The position numbers and the translations under genes are program-made. A stretch of DNA of 60,982 nt, from assembly GCF_003385215.1 (NCBI RefSeq), contig NZ_PQHW01000034.1, positions 1-60,982 on the forward strand, given 5' to 3'. The notes under the pieces were generated by a model, which saw only the letters and a list, made by a program, of their open reading frames with translations, was not told the origin of the DNA and did not search any database. Origin of the DNA: Amycolatopsis thermalba (lineage in GTDB: Bacteria > Actinomycetota > Actinomycetes > Mycobacteriales > Pseudonocardiaceae). Below, in pieces: positions 16,904 through 24,844 of this stretch; position 1 is the stretch's first letter; every line of letters begins with the position of its first letter.

Positions 16904-18669
16904 CAGCGGTAGGCCGCTGACTGGAGGCGGTACAGCTCGGCGTACTGGCCGGCGCGGGCCATCAGCTCGTCGTGCGTGCCGCATTCCACCACGCGGCCCG
17001 CGTCGAGCACGTAGATCCGGTCGGCCATGCGGGTGCTCGAGAAGCGGTGCGAGATCAGCAGCGCGGCCCGCCCGCCGAGCATGGCCCGGACGTCGGTGAA
17101 CAGCTCGTGCTCGGCGCGCGGGTCGAGCGCCGCGGCGGGTTCGTCCAGCACCACCAGCGAGGTGTCCCGGTACAGCGCCCGCGCCAGCGCGACCCGCTGC
17201 CACTGCCCGCCGGAGAGGTCGAAACCCTCGTCCAGGTCCCGGCCGAGCATCGTGTCCAGGCCGTGCGGCAGCTCGCGCGTCACGCCGAGCACGCCCGCGC
17301 GCCGGGCCGCGTCGTGCACCGACTCCTCGTCGGCGGGGCGGTCGCCGTCGCTGATCGTGATGTTGTCGCGCAACGTCATCTGGTACCGCACGAAGTCCTG
17401 GAAGATCACCGTCACCGACGCGCGGATGTCGGCGGGCGGGGCCTCCGCGCCGTCCCAGCGGCGCGTGCCCCGGTCCGGGTCGTACAGCCCGGCGACGATC
17501 TTGGCGAGCGTCGTCTTGCCGGAACCGTTCTCGCCGACCAGCGCGACCACCTCGCCCGCGCCGATCTCGATGTCCACCGAGTCGACCGCGGGCCGCTCCT
17601 GCTCGGGGTAGCGGAAGCCGACGTCCCGCAGCACGACGCCCCGCCGCAGCGGCCGCTTTTCCCCGGCGGCGGTCGAGCGCGGGGCCGACGCGACGAACCG
17701 TTCGAGGTCGGCCAGGAACGGCGCCGATTCGAGCAGCCCGCCGACCGAGGTGAACAGCGTGCCGAGCTGGCTGCTCAGCAACCGCACCGCGATCGCGGCC
17801 GCGCCCGCCGCGGGCAGGTCGATCCGGCCGCTGCGCACCAGCCCGACGATCGGGCGCAGCGCGGCCGTCAGCGACAGCGCGACACCGATCGTGGTGAGCC
17901 CGGCGATCAGCTGGCGCCGCCGGACCTGCTGCCGCAGCGCGCCGTTGATCTCGGTGTTGAGCTCGGCGTGCCGCGCCCGCAGCGGTTTCGTCGAGTGGAA
18001 CGCGCGCAGCTCGGCCGCGTACGGGCGCTGGGTGAGCAGCTGGCGCAGGTAGTTGCGGCGGCGGAACAGCGGCGTCAGCCGGTGGGCGAACGCGAACTCG
18101 GTGCGGCTGGCCCACCGCGCGAGCAGCACCGCGGGCAGCCCGGCGGCGAGCAGGACCGGCACCAGCAGCGGTTCGACCCCGATCAGCACCGCCGACATCG
18201 TGACCACCCCGAGCAGGCTCCCGGTCAGCCCGAGCAGCGCGGTGGTCACGGCGAACGGCCGGGTCAGCGCGTTCTGCTGGACGCGTTCCAGCGACGTGGC
18301 GAAGCCGGCGGACTCGTAGGTCACCAGGTCCGCGCGGGCGGTGGTGTCCAGCACCCGGTCCCAGACCCGCTGCGAGACGCGTTCGCCGAGCAGCCGGTGC
18401 TGCTGGGTCTGCAGGGCGCCGACCGAACCGGACAGCGCGGTCATGAACGCCAGTGCCAGCAACGAAACGGTGAGGCCGAAGCGCGCGTGTTCCGGCTGCA
18501 GCAACGCGTCGAAGGTGAGCTTGCTCGCCGCGACCACGCCGAGCGCGCCGAGTGCGCCGATGATCTGGTAGACCGCCGCGGTGGCCGTGCCGGCGCGGTC
18601 GGCCGCCGCGACCTCCCGCGCCGCGGCCGTGATCAACCGCGGCGTGGCCGCGATGCGTCTGATCCCCAC
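16903..18669 (-). CDS. ABC exporter of the lasso cluster (fused TMD-NBD)
   Basis: A 588-residue half-transporter of the type-I exporter fold. An N-terminal domain of about six membrane spans (residues about 30-320) is followed by an NBD with Walker A GENGSGKTT, Q-loop IFQDF, signature DLSGGQWQRVALARAL, Walker B SLVVLDEP and H-loop LISHRF. As LarD/McjD-type proteins do, it would export mature lasso peptides and give self-immunity. It is transcribed divergently from the precursors across a palindrome-rich 168-bp region. GTG 18669 is the best start available but lacks a strong SD. Confidence 0.88.
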   Translation of the reverse strand: MGIRRIAATPRLITAAAREVAAADRAGTATAAVYQIIGALGALGVVAASKLTFDALLQPEHARFGLTVSLLALAFMTALSGSVGALQTQQHRLLGERVSQRVWDRVLDTTARADLVTYESAGFATSLERVQQNALTRPFAVTTALLGLTGSLLGVVTMSAVLIGVEPLLVPVLLAAGLPAVLLARWASRTEFAFAHRLTPLFRRRNYLRQLLTQRPYAAELRAFHSTKPLRARHAELNTEINGALRQQVRRRQLIAGLTTIGVALSLTAALRPIVGLVRSGRIDLPAAGAAAIAVRLLSSQLGTLFTSVGGLLESAPFLADLERFVASAPRSTAAGEKRPLRRGVVLRDVGFRYPEQERPAVDSVDIEIGAGEVVALVGENGSGKTTLAKIVAGLYDPDRGTRRWDGAEAPPADIRASVTVIFQDFVRYQMTLRDNITISDGDRPADEESVHDAARRAGVLGVTRELPHGLDTMLGRDLDEGFDLSGGQWQRVALARALYRDTSLVVLDEPAAALDPRAEHELFTDVRAMLGGRAALLISHRFSSTRMADRIYVLDAGRVVECGTHDELMARAGQYAELYRLQSAAYR

Positions 18670-18687
18670 CGCCGAATCGTACCGCCG

Positions 18688-18721
18688 GGGAAACGAATTC
18701 CCGGAATTGTTCCGGTACCGG
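18688..18721. promoter_or_regulatory. Nested palindromes in the divergent lasso promoter region
   Basis: Three overlapping inverted repeats stand between the ABC gene and precursor 1: GGGAA-N5-TTCCC (18688-18702), CCGGAA-TTG-TTCCGG (18701-18715) and the perfect CCGGTACCGG (18712-18721). They sit 19-52 bp upstream of the ABC start and about 120 bp upstream of the first precursor. They fit an operator for a regulator coded elsewhere, because no regulator gene is inside the cluster. Confidence 0.45.
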
Positions 18722-18837
18722 TTGGACAACTTCACCAGCACATTCTCCGGGCGGTTGTAACGGAATGGGTCATTCGGGCGAATCCCGGTCGAGGTCCTTC
18801 GGCTCTCCTTCGTCGACGAGCAACGGAAAGGAGTGAC

Positions 18838-18975
18838 ATGAAGAAAGAATACGCCGCGCCGGGCATCGACGACATCGGCACGTTGTCCGAGCTCACGCTG
18901 GGTCAGTCGGCGGGAACGCGGCTCGACGCCGATTTCGCCGCCGGCACCCTCTTCGGTGATCTGACCTTCTCGTGA
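18838..18975 (+). CDS. Lasso peptide precursor 1
   Basis: A 45-residue peptide preceded by an AAAGGAG SD. Residues 1-21 form a classic lasso leader: Tyr5, Pro8, Ile10, Gly14, then Leu19-Thr20 with Thr at position -2. The predicted core is Gly22-Ser45 (24 residues). Its first nine residues are GQSAGTRLD, so a 9-residue macrolactam between Gly1 and Asp9 is expected. The tail ends DLTFS with a C-terminal Ser that the cluster's kinase could phosphorylate. The alternative acceptor Asp11 would give an atypical 11-residue ring. Confidence 0.88.
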   Translation: MKKEYAAPGIDDIGTLSELTLGQSAGTRLDADFAAGTLFGDLTFS

Positions 18976-19019
18976 CACGGGTTTTCCCGTTCCGGCCAGT
19001 AGTGGGGGGAGGTGAACAC

Positions 19020-19160
19020 ATGCGCGAGCCCTACACCACCCCGGAAATCACCCTGTTGGGTTCGGTGATGGACTTGACACAGCAAAACCTGTTCGGTTCG
19101 TCCCCGGACAACCTGACGTGGGCGATACCGATCCTCGGCGATCGCGACGCGTATTCGTGA
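19020..19160 (+). CDS. Lasso peptide precursor 2 (Gln1-type core)
   Basis: A 46-residue peptide with a near-perfect SD (GGAGGTGA) 4 nt before the ATG. Its leader aligns residue for residue with precursor 1 (Tyr5, Pro8, Ile10, Gly14, Leu19-Thr20), so the predicted core is Gln22-Ser46 (25 residues). It begins QNLFGSSPD, again placing Asp at core position 9. Core Gly5 is also shared with precursor 1. Position 1 is usually Gly, sometimes Ala, Ser, Cys or a few others, so Gln1 is unusual. The peptide ends DAYS, again with a C-terminal Ser. The core sequences otherwise differ completely. Confidence 0.85.
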   Translation: MREPYTTPEITLLGSVMDLTQQNLFGSSPDNLTWAIPILGDRDAYS

Positions 19161-19175
19161 TGGTTTTCCCGGTCG

Positions 19176-19209
19176 CGGGGACAGGTGGTCGGGTGATCGC
19201 CTGTCCCCG
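19176..19209 (+). terminator. Hairpin between precursor 2 and cyclase 2 (attenuator-like)
   Basis: A perfect 10-bp stem, CGGGGACAGG (19176-19185) with CCTGTCCCCG (19200-19209), and a 14-nt loop lie 15 bp after the second precursor stop and 29 bp before cyclase 2. There is no U-tract. Such a hairpin after RiPP precursor genes typically limits read-through or stabilises the precursor mRNA so that peptide outnumbers enzyme. Confidence 0.6.
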
Positions 19210-19238
19210 TCGGCCGGCTGTGCGGAAGTGAGCACCCG

Positions 19239-20369
19239 GTGACGCTGTACACAATGGACCGACTGGAGATCGCGGGCGGCTGGATCAACGGGTACGACCT
19301 CATCCCGTTGCCGCTGGGCGATCCGGGCGAGCCGCGGCGGGTGCTCGACCGGATCCTGCTCGGGCACCTGACGCGCACGCCGTGCCTGGTCGCCTTCTCC
19401 GGCGGCCGCGACTCCTCGGCGCTGCTGGCCGCGGCGGTGGCGCTGGCCCGGCGCGAAGGGCTGCCGCCGCCGGTGCCGATCACGCTGCGGTACCCGGCCG
19501 CGCCCGCGTCGGACGAAACGTCGTGGCAGGACGCCGTGCTCGCGCACCTCGGGGTCACCGAACGCATCGTGCTGACCGTGGGCGACGAGCACGATCCGGT
19601 CGGTCCGATCGCGACGGCGGTGCTGCGGCGGCACGGGCTGGTGTGGCCGCCGAACTTCGCGCCGACCTGGCGGATGATGGACGCGGCCCGCGGTGGCGTG
19701 CTGCTGACCGGCGAGGGTGGCGACGAGGTGTTCGGGCTGAAGCGGATCACGCCGCTGACCAAGGTGCTCAAGGCGCGCGGGCGGGTCCGGGCCCGGGTGT
19801 TTCCGGATGCGGTGCGTGCGCTGGCGCCCGCGTCCGTGCGGCGGCGGGCGGCGCTGCGCGCGAGGTACCGGCGCCCGTGGCTGCGGCCCGCGGCGGAGGA
19901 GGTGCTCGCGGAACGGGACGCGGCGGACGCGGCGGCGTACGAGTTGCACGCCGGCCGGCACGCGTGGCAGTTCACGACGCGCCGCTGCGCGCGGCTGGGC
20001 TACCGCACGGTGCGCGCGCTGGGGTCCGAACTGGACTGCCGGTACGTGCAGACCTTCGCCGAGCCGGACTTCGTGGCGGCGATCGCGCGGGCCGCCGGGT
20101 TCTGGGGGTGGAGCGGCCGGACGGCCACGATGCGTGACCTCTTCGGCGACCTGCTGCCCCGCGAAATCCTGGAACGCACCAGCAAAGCGGACTTCACGGG
20201 CGCGGTGTTCACCGACCGGACACGCACGTTCGCGCGCGCGTGGACCGGTCGCGGGGTGGACGAGGAGCTGGTGGACCCGGCGGCGCTGCGGGACAACTGG
20301 CTCGCGCCGAGCCCGCACGCGCCGTCGATGACGCTGCTGCAACAGGCCTGGCTGGCGACCAGCGGTTGA
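19239..20369 (+). CDS. Lasso cyclase 2 (short asparagine-synthetase-like)
   Basis: A 376-residue paralogue of cyclase 1. The PP-loop AFSGGRDSSALL is near residue 52 and the GEGGDEVFGLKR segment near 160. The C-terminal block FARAWTGRGVDEELVDP...LLQQAWLA aligns with FARDWGGTGVDESLVDP in cyclase 1. It too lacks the N-terminal glutaminase-like domain. It is probably co-transcribed with both precursors after the hairpin. GTG 19239 is used here; ATG 19254 is an alternative. Whether each cyclase serves one precursor or the two act as a heteromer cannot be told from sequence. Confidence 0.85.
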   Translation: MTLYTMDRLEIAGGWINGYDLIPLPLGDPGEPRRVLDRILLGHLTRTPCLVAFSGGRDSSALLAAAVALARREGLPPPVPITLRYPAAPASDETSWQDAVLAHLGVTERIVLTVGDEHDPVGPIATAVLRRHGLVWPPNFAPTWRMMDAARGGVLLTGEGGDEVFGLKRITPLTKVLKARGRVRARVFPDAVRALAPASVRRRAALRARYRRPWLRPAAEEVLAERDAADAAAYELHAGRHAWQFTTRRCARLGYRTVRALGSELDCRYVQTFAEPDFVAAIARAAGFWGWSGRTATMRDLFGDLLPREILERTSKADFTGAVFTDRTRTFARAWTGRGVDEELVDPAALRDNWLAPSPHAPSMTLLQQAWLATSG

Positions 20370-20412
20370 CTCGCGGAATCCCGCGCGGCGACAGCCGGCG
20401 GAGTTCACCGGC

Positions 20413-21546
20413 TCACCGGGACCCGGTGGGCGAGCCCTTCCGCACCTCGCGCAGGGCGTAGGTGAACCGGCTCAACGGGCTCCGGTGCCGGGCGGCCGTG
20501 TAGCTCGCGTCCGGGAAGACCAGCGCCCGCAGGTACGCGGGCTTGTCGCGCCACGGCAGGACCCGCAGCGTCGCCACCGCCTGTGCCGCGAACGTCTTGT
20601 CCGGTGTCGTGTGCAGGCCGAGCCACGATTCGTCCCGCCGGCACGGCACGTAACCGACCGCCCAGTGGGCCAGCTCGCCCGGGACCTTGATCCCGAGCAG
20701 CCGCACCGTGTCGGCCACCGCGGCGGCCACCACCGCCTCCGCGCCCCACGACGCGGCCGTCCGCCGCACCGGCTCCGGGTTCCCGTCCACCACCCGCAGC
20801 ATCTCCGCCACGTCCCGCAGCGAACCGAGCCGCAGCGGCCAGTCCCCGAGTGCGGCGTGGTAGCAGGCGTGCAGGAACCGGTTCGGCAGCGACAACGCCC
20901 GCACCGCCCGCCCGCCGATCGCGAACTCCTGCCCCGCGTCCCACACCGCGTCCAGGTCGACCCGCCGCCCCCACGGGCCCAGCACGAACGTGCGGTGCAG
21001 GTCCAGCTCGTACCCGGCGGGCGGGCGCAACGTCATGCCCTTGTCGAACCGCCGGTCGAACCCCGGCCGCGGCTCGGCGAGCGTCCGCCGGAAACCCGCC
21101 GTCGCGAGCACCGCCACCGTCCGGTCGATGTCCCCGGCCCGCACCAGCACGTCGAGGTCGTTGAACGACCGCAGCGCCGGATCGGAGTAGTCCAGGTGCG
21201 CCACGGCCGTCCCCTTCAGCACCCGCGCCTCGATGCCCGCCCCGGTCAGCAGGTCCAGGATCCGCAACAGCTCGTGCTCCAGCACCAGCACCCGCATCTG
21301 GTTGGTGGCGTGCGCGGAGGCCGCCTCCCGCGCCTGCGCACCGGTCGCCGGGAACGCGCCCGCGGCGATCGCCGCGGTCAGCAACCCGGTCATCCGGTGC
21401 TTCCGCGCCGCCGCCAGCAGCCCCGGCCAGTCCTCGGCGCGCACCGGTCGCGCGGGCATGGCCCGGTCGGTCCCCGGCAGGCGATACGCCGCGGCGGCGA
21501 GCAGCGCCGCCGGGTACTCGCGTTCGTCACACAGCCTGCGGCCCAT
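20413..21546 (-). CDS. NTP_transf_5 family nucleotidyltransferase
   Basis: A 377-residue protein with the family signature around residues 108-134: RVLKGTAVAHLDY, then DPALRSFNDLDVLV (metal-binding Asp130/Asp132). This family recurs in lasso clusters that also hold an HPrK-like kinase; in the pseudomycoidin pathway its member is linked to further modification of the phosphorylated C-terminal Ser. Here it converges on lasso cyclase 2 (43-bp gap). It also overlaps the upstream PAP2 gene by 20 nt, making it the last cistron of the heptose-glycan operon. It could serve either pathway. Confidence 0.8.
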   Translation of the reverse strand: MGRRLCDEREYPAALLAAAAYRLPGTDRAMPARPVRAEDWPGLLAAARKHRMTGLLTAAIAAGAFPATGAQAREAASAHATNQMRVLVLEHELLRILDLLTGAGIEARVLKGTAVAHLDYSDPALRSFNDLDVLVRAGDIDRTVAVLATAGFRRTLAEPRPGFDRRFDKGMTLRPPAGYELDLHRTFVLGPWGRRVDLDAVWDAGQEFAIGGRAVRALSLPNRFLHACYHAALGDWPLRLGSLRDVAEMLRVVDGNPEPVRRTAASWGAEAVVAAAVADTVRLLGIKVPGELAHWAVGYVPCRRDESWLGLHTTPDKTFAAQAVATLRVLPWRDKPAYLRALVFPDASYTAARHRSPLSRFTYALREVRKGSPTGSR

Positions 21547-22207
21547 CCGGCTCTCCGCTCATCCGTCTCCAGATCCGGTCGATCAGCCCCGCCGTCGCCG
21601 GGACGACCGCCACCGCGGCGCAGAACCCGCCGATCGTGTCGGTCGCGTAGTGGGCGTTCAGCCCGACCTGCGCCCACGCCGCGTAGGAGCCGGTCACCAG
21701 CGCGCACGCCAGCACAACCACCGGACCCGCGCGCCACCGCCGGGCCAGCGGCAGCGCCACCACCAGCGTCACCGCCGTGACGAACGCCGTGTGCCCGCTC
21801 GGATAGGACAGGTGGATCACGTGGATCGTCCGGTCCGTCAACGGTTTCCCGAGCGTGGTCACCGCGACCGTCAGCCCGGGACCGGCGATCGCGAGCGCCA
21901 GCACACGCCACCGCCGGAGCACCGTGAGCGTCACCGCCAGCAGCACCGTCAGGACCATCGATCCCCTGGGCTCACCGAAGAAGTCGATCGCGATCGCCGC
22001 CGACCAGGCGGCGTCGACCGACTCGGTCGCGGCCGGCTGCACCCACGCGTCGAACCACCCCGGCTCGCTGTGGCCGGCGTAGAGCACGCCCAGCAGCACG
22101 ACGACCAGCGCGGCGGCGACCGCGACCGGGTTCAGCACCCGTGCCGCGGGGGCGGGCAGCAGCGGTGGGTTCCGCCGCGGCACGAGTGATCTCCGCAGCC
22201 CAGTCAT
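21527..22207 (-). CDS. PAP2-superfamily membrane phosphatase
   Basis: A 226-residue protein with about five membrane spans and the PAP2 acid-phosphatase motifs: Lys121-Pro-Leu-Thr-Asp-Arg126, PSGH at 136-139, and His186/Asp190 in NAHYATD. It would dephosphorylate a lipid pyrophosphate such as undecaprenyl-PP, recycling the glycan carrier outside the membrane. It is coupled by ATGA to the membrane protein upstream and overlaps the nucleotidyltransferase gene downstream. Confidence 0.87.
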   Translation of the reverse strand: MTGLRRSLVPRRNPPLLPAPAARVLNPVAVAAALVVVLLGVLYAGHSEPGWFDAWVQPAATESVDAAWSAAIAIDFFGEPRGSMVLTVLLAVTLTVLRRWRVLALAIAGPGLTVAVTTLGKPLTDRTIHVIHLSYPSGHTAFVTAVTLVVALPLARRWRAGPVVVLACALVTGSYAAWAQVGLNAHYATDTIGGFCAAVAVVPATAGLIDRIWRRMSGEPDGPQAV

Positions 22208-23850
22208 CGCGTCCTGGCCAGCAGGATCCAGTCCGCGGTGATCTCGGCCTCCGTGAAGTGCTCGGCGAGGTAGGCGCCGTAGACCTCGCGCAGCGCGGTG
22301 ACGGTCTCCGCGCAGCAGCCCTGGCCCTCGGTCAGGCGCGGGATCATCACCCAGTCCACGTTGCCGAAGGCCCGGTCCGCGTCCGGGTGCACGGAGCGGT
22401 CGAAGCTGATGCCGACGTCCCACCACAGCGGGCCGCCGGTCGCGGGCGGCAGGGACAACGCGAACGAGAACGGGTTCGCCAACGCGATCGTCGCCACCGT
22501 GTCCGCGGGCCCGGCGTGCCGCCGCAGCAACGCCACGCCGTCGTTGATCATCGCCGGGACGGCGTTCGCTGTGCGGTACGCGGTCTGCCACTGCGCGTCG
22601 GCGGGAACCACGAAGTCCCGCAGGCCCGGAGCGGCCATGCGCTGGCTCGCCGGCGGAGCCGCCACGTAACCGTGCTCGCTCGCGGCGCGGCCCAGCGCCA
22701 GGGTGTCCTTCCCGGCGATCGGCCCGGCGGTCGCGGTCGCCGGGGCCGCCACCCCCGCGAGCACCAGCGCCGGGGTCCGCACCTTCGGCGCGAGGACCAC
22801 CAGGAGCAGCAGCGGGAGAACCACCAGCGCAGGCAGATCGCCGTGCTCGGCGGTGTTGGCCGAGGCCACCAGCACGCTGGACACCCACACGTATCCGGCG
22901 GCCACGGCCGTCTTGAGGATCGGGCGCGAAGGCAGCTCCAGCCGGCGTGCCCGGAGGATCAACGCGACGACGACGGCCGCGGTGAGCAGCAGCACCGGGG
23001 CGGTGTAGGCGGCGCTGCGCATCAGCATCCCGAGCCGTTGCCCGCCCTGGGAACCGCCGGCGTGCACGAGGTCGGCGAGGTAGCCGGCGATCCCGATGCC
23101 GAACGTCAGCCGCATGACGACCGCGACGCCGAGGAAGGCCGCGACCGCGGCGGCGCCGAACCGGAGGTTGCGGGGCAGCGTGCCCAGCACGAGACCGACC
23201 ACGACCGCGGCCGCGCCGGCCGCGAAGAAGTTGGCCTTGCAGTAGAACATCAGCCCCAGCAGGAAACCGAGCACGAGCCCCTCGGCGACCGCGCGCCGCG
23301 TGGTGAGCGGCGCACGCGGCCGGATCAGCACGAGCAGCAGCAGCGTCGCGTACAGCACCCAGCCGTAGCGGTTGTAGAGCATCGCGTACGTGGTGGTCCA
23401 CGGCGAATACCCGAGCGGGCGGGGCGTGACCACCAGCAGCGCCAGGAAGACCGTGAACCCGGCCGCGTGCACCGCGGGCAGCCGCCGGCGCGCGACGAAC
23501 CAGGCCAGCGGCGCGGTGATCGCGAGGAAGAGCGCACCGGCGTAGACCACCGCGGTCAGCGACGGGACCGCCTGCACCTTCATCCCCAGGCTGACCAGCC
23601 CGTACACCAGCGGCCCGATCGGGTTCTCGAAGTCGGTGCTGGGCACCTGACCCCCGGTCATCCGGTAGGCGCCGTCGAGCAGGATGAACACGTCCCAGGG
23701 CGCGGACATCGGCGCCGGTCCGGACCACAGCCACACCCCGCCCAGCCCGGCGACGAGCACGAGCGTCACGACCGGCCAGAGCCAGGGTCGCCGGTCGCGG
23801 CGGTCCGCGGGCTCCGCCGCGACGCGCGCGTCGATGGCCGGTTTCGTCAT
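22204..23850 (-). CDS. Polytopic membrane protein, possible GT-C glycosyltransferase
   Basis: A 548-residue protein with about 11 predicted membrane spans, starting after a basic N-terminus (residues about 26-43), and a soluble extracytoplasmic C-terminal part (from about residue 400). An early loop carries acidic residues (PWDVFILLDGAYR, STDFENPIGP), as in GT-C-fold enzymes that use lipid-phosphate sugars. No family-defining motif can be confirmed by eye, so this is only a plausible GT-C or EPS-related membrane protein. The operon context (PAP2 downstream, GHMP kinase upstream) supports a glycan role. Confidence 0.6.
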   Translation of the reverse strand: MTKPAIDARVAAEPADRRDRRPWLWPVVTLVLVAGLGGVWLWSGPAPMSAPWDVFILLDGAYRMTGGQVPSTDFENPIGPLVYGLVSLGMKVQAVPSLTAVVYAGALFLAITAPLAWFVARRRLPAVHAAGFTVFLALLVVTPRPLGYSPWTTTYAMLYNRYGWVLYATLLLLVLIRPRAPLTTRRAVAEGLVLGFLLGLMFYCKANFFAAGAAAVVVGLVLGTLPRNLRFGAAAVAAFLGVAVVMRLTFGIGIAGYLADLVHAGGSQGGQRLGMLMRSAAYTAPVLLLTAAVVVALILRARRLELPSRPILKTAVAAGYVWVSSVLVASANTAEHGDLPALVVLPLLLLVVLAPKVRTPALVLAGVAAPATATAGPIAGKDTLALGRAASEHGYVAAPPASQRMAAPGLRDFVVPADAQWQTAYRTANAVPAMINDGVALLRRHAGPADTVATIALANPFSFALSLPPATGGPLWWDVGISFDRSVHPDADRAFGNVDWVMIPRLTEGQGCCAETVTALREVYGAYLAEHFTEAEITADWILLARTR

Positions 23851-23854
23851 CGGG

Positions 23855-24844
23855 TCAGCTCCAGATGTCGCGGTGCACGTTGAAGATGACCCGGGACCCG
23901 AGCCGCTCCAGTTTGATCGGCAGTTCCTTCATCGTGGCCAGCCGCGAGCGCACCGCCCGCTGGTGTTCCAGGGGGCAGCTGACCAGCAGGAACCCGCCGC
24001 CGCCCGCGCCGGTCACCTTCGCGCCGGACGCGCCCGCCGCCAGTGCCGCGTCCACGGCCTCGTCGATCTGCCGGTTCGACACCCCGGACGCGAGCGAGCG
24101 CTTGGCCTCCCAGCTCTTGCGCAACGCGGTGCCCAGCGCGGACAGGTCGCCGCCACGCAGGCCGTCCGCCGCCTCGCCCGCGAGGTCGCGCAGCTGGCCC
24201 AGCTGCGGCAGCCGGTCGCCGACGTTCGCGTTCTGCTCGCCCAGGATCGTGTTCGCGCTGCGGGTGATGCCGGTGAAGAACAGCATCAGCTCGTCCTGAA
24301 GCTTCCGCCAGTCCGCGCGCGGCAGGTCGATCCGTTCGACGCCGACCGCGTCGCCGGGCCCGAACTGCAGGTCGCACAGCCCGCCGTAGGCAGCCGCGTA
24401 CTGGTCCTGCCTGCCGATCGGTTTGCGGCAGCGGTCGATCTCGATCGCGCACGCCCGGTCGGCCAGCTCCGCGGCGGTCACCTGCCTGCCCTGGTAGGCG
24501 AACAACGCGTGCAGCAGCCCGACGGTCACCGAGGACGACGATCCGAGCCCGGACCCGGCGGACGGGATGTCGGCCAGCGTGGTGATCTCCACGCCGCTGC
24601 GCACCCCGGTCATGTGCATGGCCTCGCGCACCAGCTCGTGCTCCAGGTCCTCGACCCGGGAGACGATCTCCTTGCGCGAGTAGTTGACGTAGATCTCGTC
24701 GTCGAAGCGCTGCTTGACCACGACGTAGACGTACTTGTCGATGGCCGCGTTGAGCACCCGGCCGCCGTGTTCGCGGTAGTAGCCGGGCAGATCGGTCCCG
24801 CCACCGACGAGCCCGATGCGCAGCGGGGTCTGGGTGATGATCAC
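23855..24844 (-). CDS. hddA: D-glycero-D-manno-heptose-7-phosphate kinase (GHMP family)
   Basis: A 329-residue GHMP kinase starting at a GTGA-coupled GTG, giving the canonical N-terminus VIITQTPLRIGLVGGGTDL. The ATP-binding motif PSAGSGLGSSSS lies near residue 95 and the C-terminal TGAGGGGFLL near 288. Sequence features match HddA, which phosphorylates D-glycero-D-manno-heptose 7-phosphate at C1 with alpha configuration. The neighbouring guanylyltransferase and the GmhB-GmhA fusion complete the GDP-heptose route, which strongly supports the assignment. Confidence 0.88.
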   Translation of the reverse strand: MIITQTPLRIGLVGGGTDLPGYYREHGGRVLNAAIDKYVYVVVKQRFDDEIYVNYSRKEIVSRVEDLEHELVREAMHMTGVRSGVEITTLADIPSAGSGLGSSSSVTVGLLHALFAYQGRQVTAAELADRACAIEIDRCRKPIGRQDQYAAAYGGLCDLQFGPGDAVGVERIDLPRADWRKLQDELMLFFTGITRSANTILGEQNANVGDRLPQLGQLRDLAGEAADGLRGGDLSALGTALRKSWEAKRSLASGVSNRQIDEAVDAALAAGASGAKVTGAGGGGFLLVSCPLEHQRAVRSRLATMKELPIKLERLGSRVIFNVHRDIWS

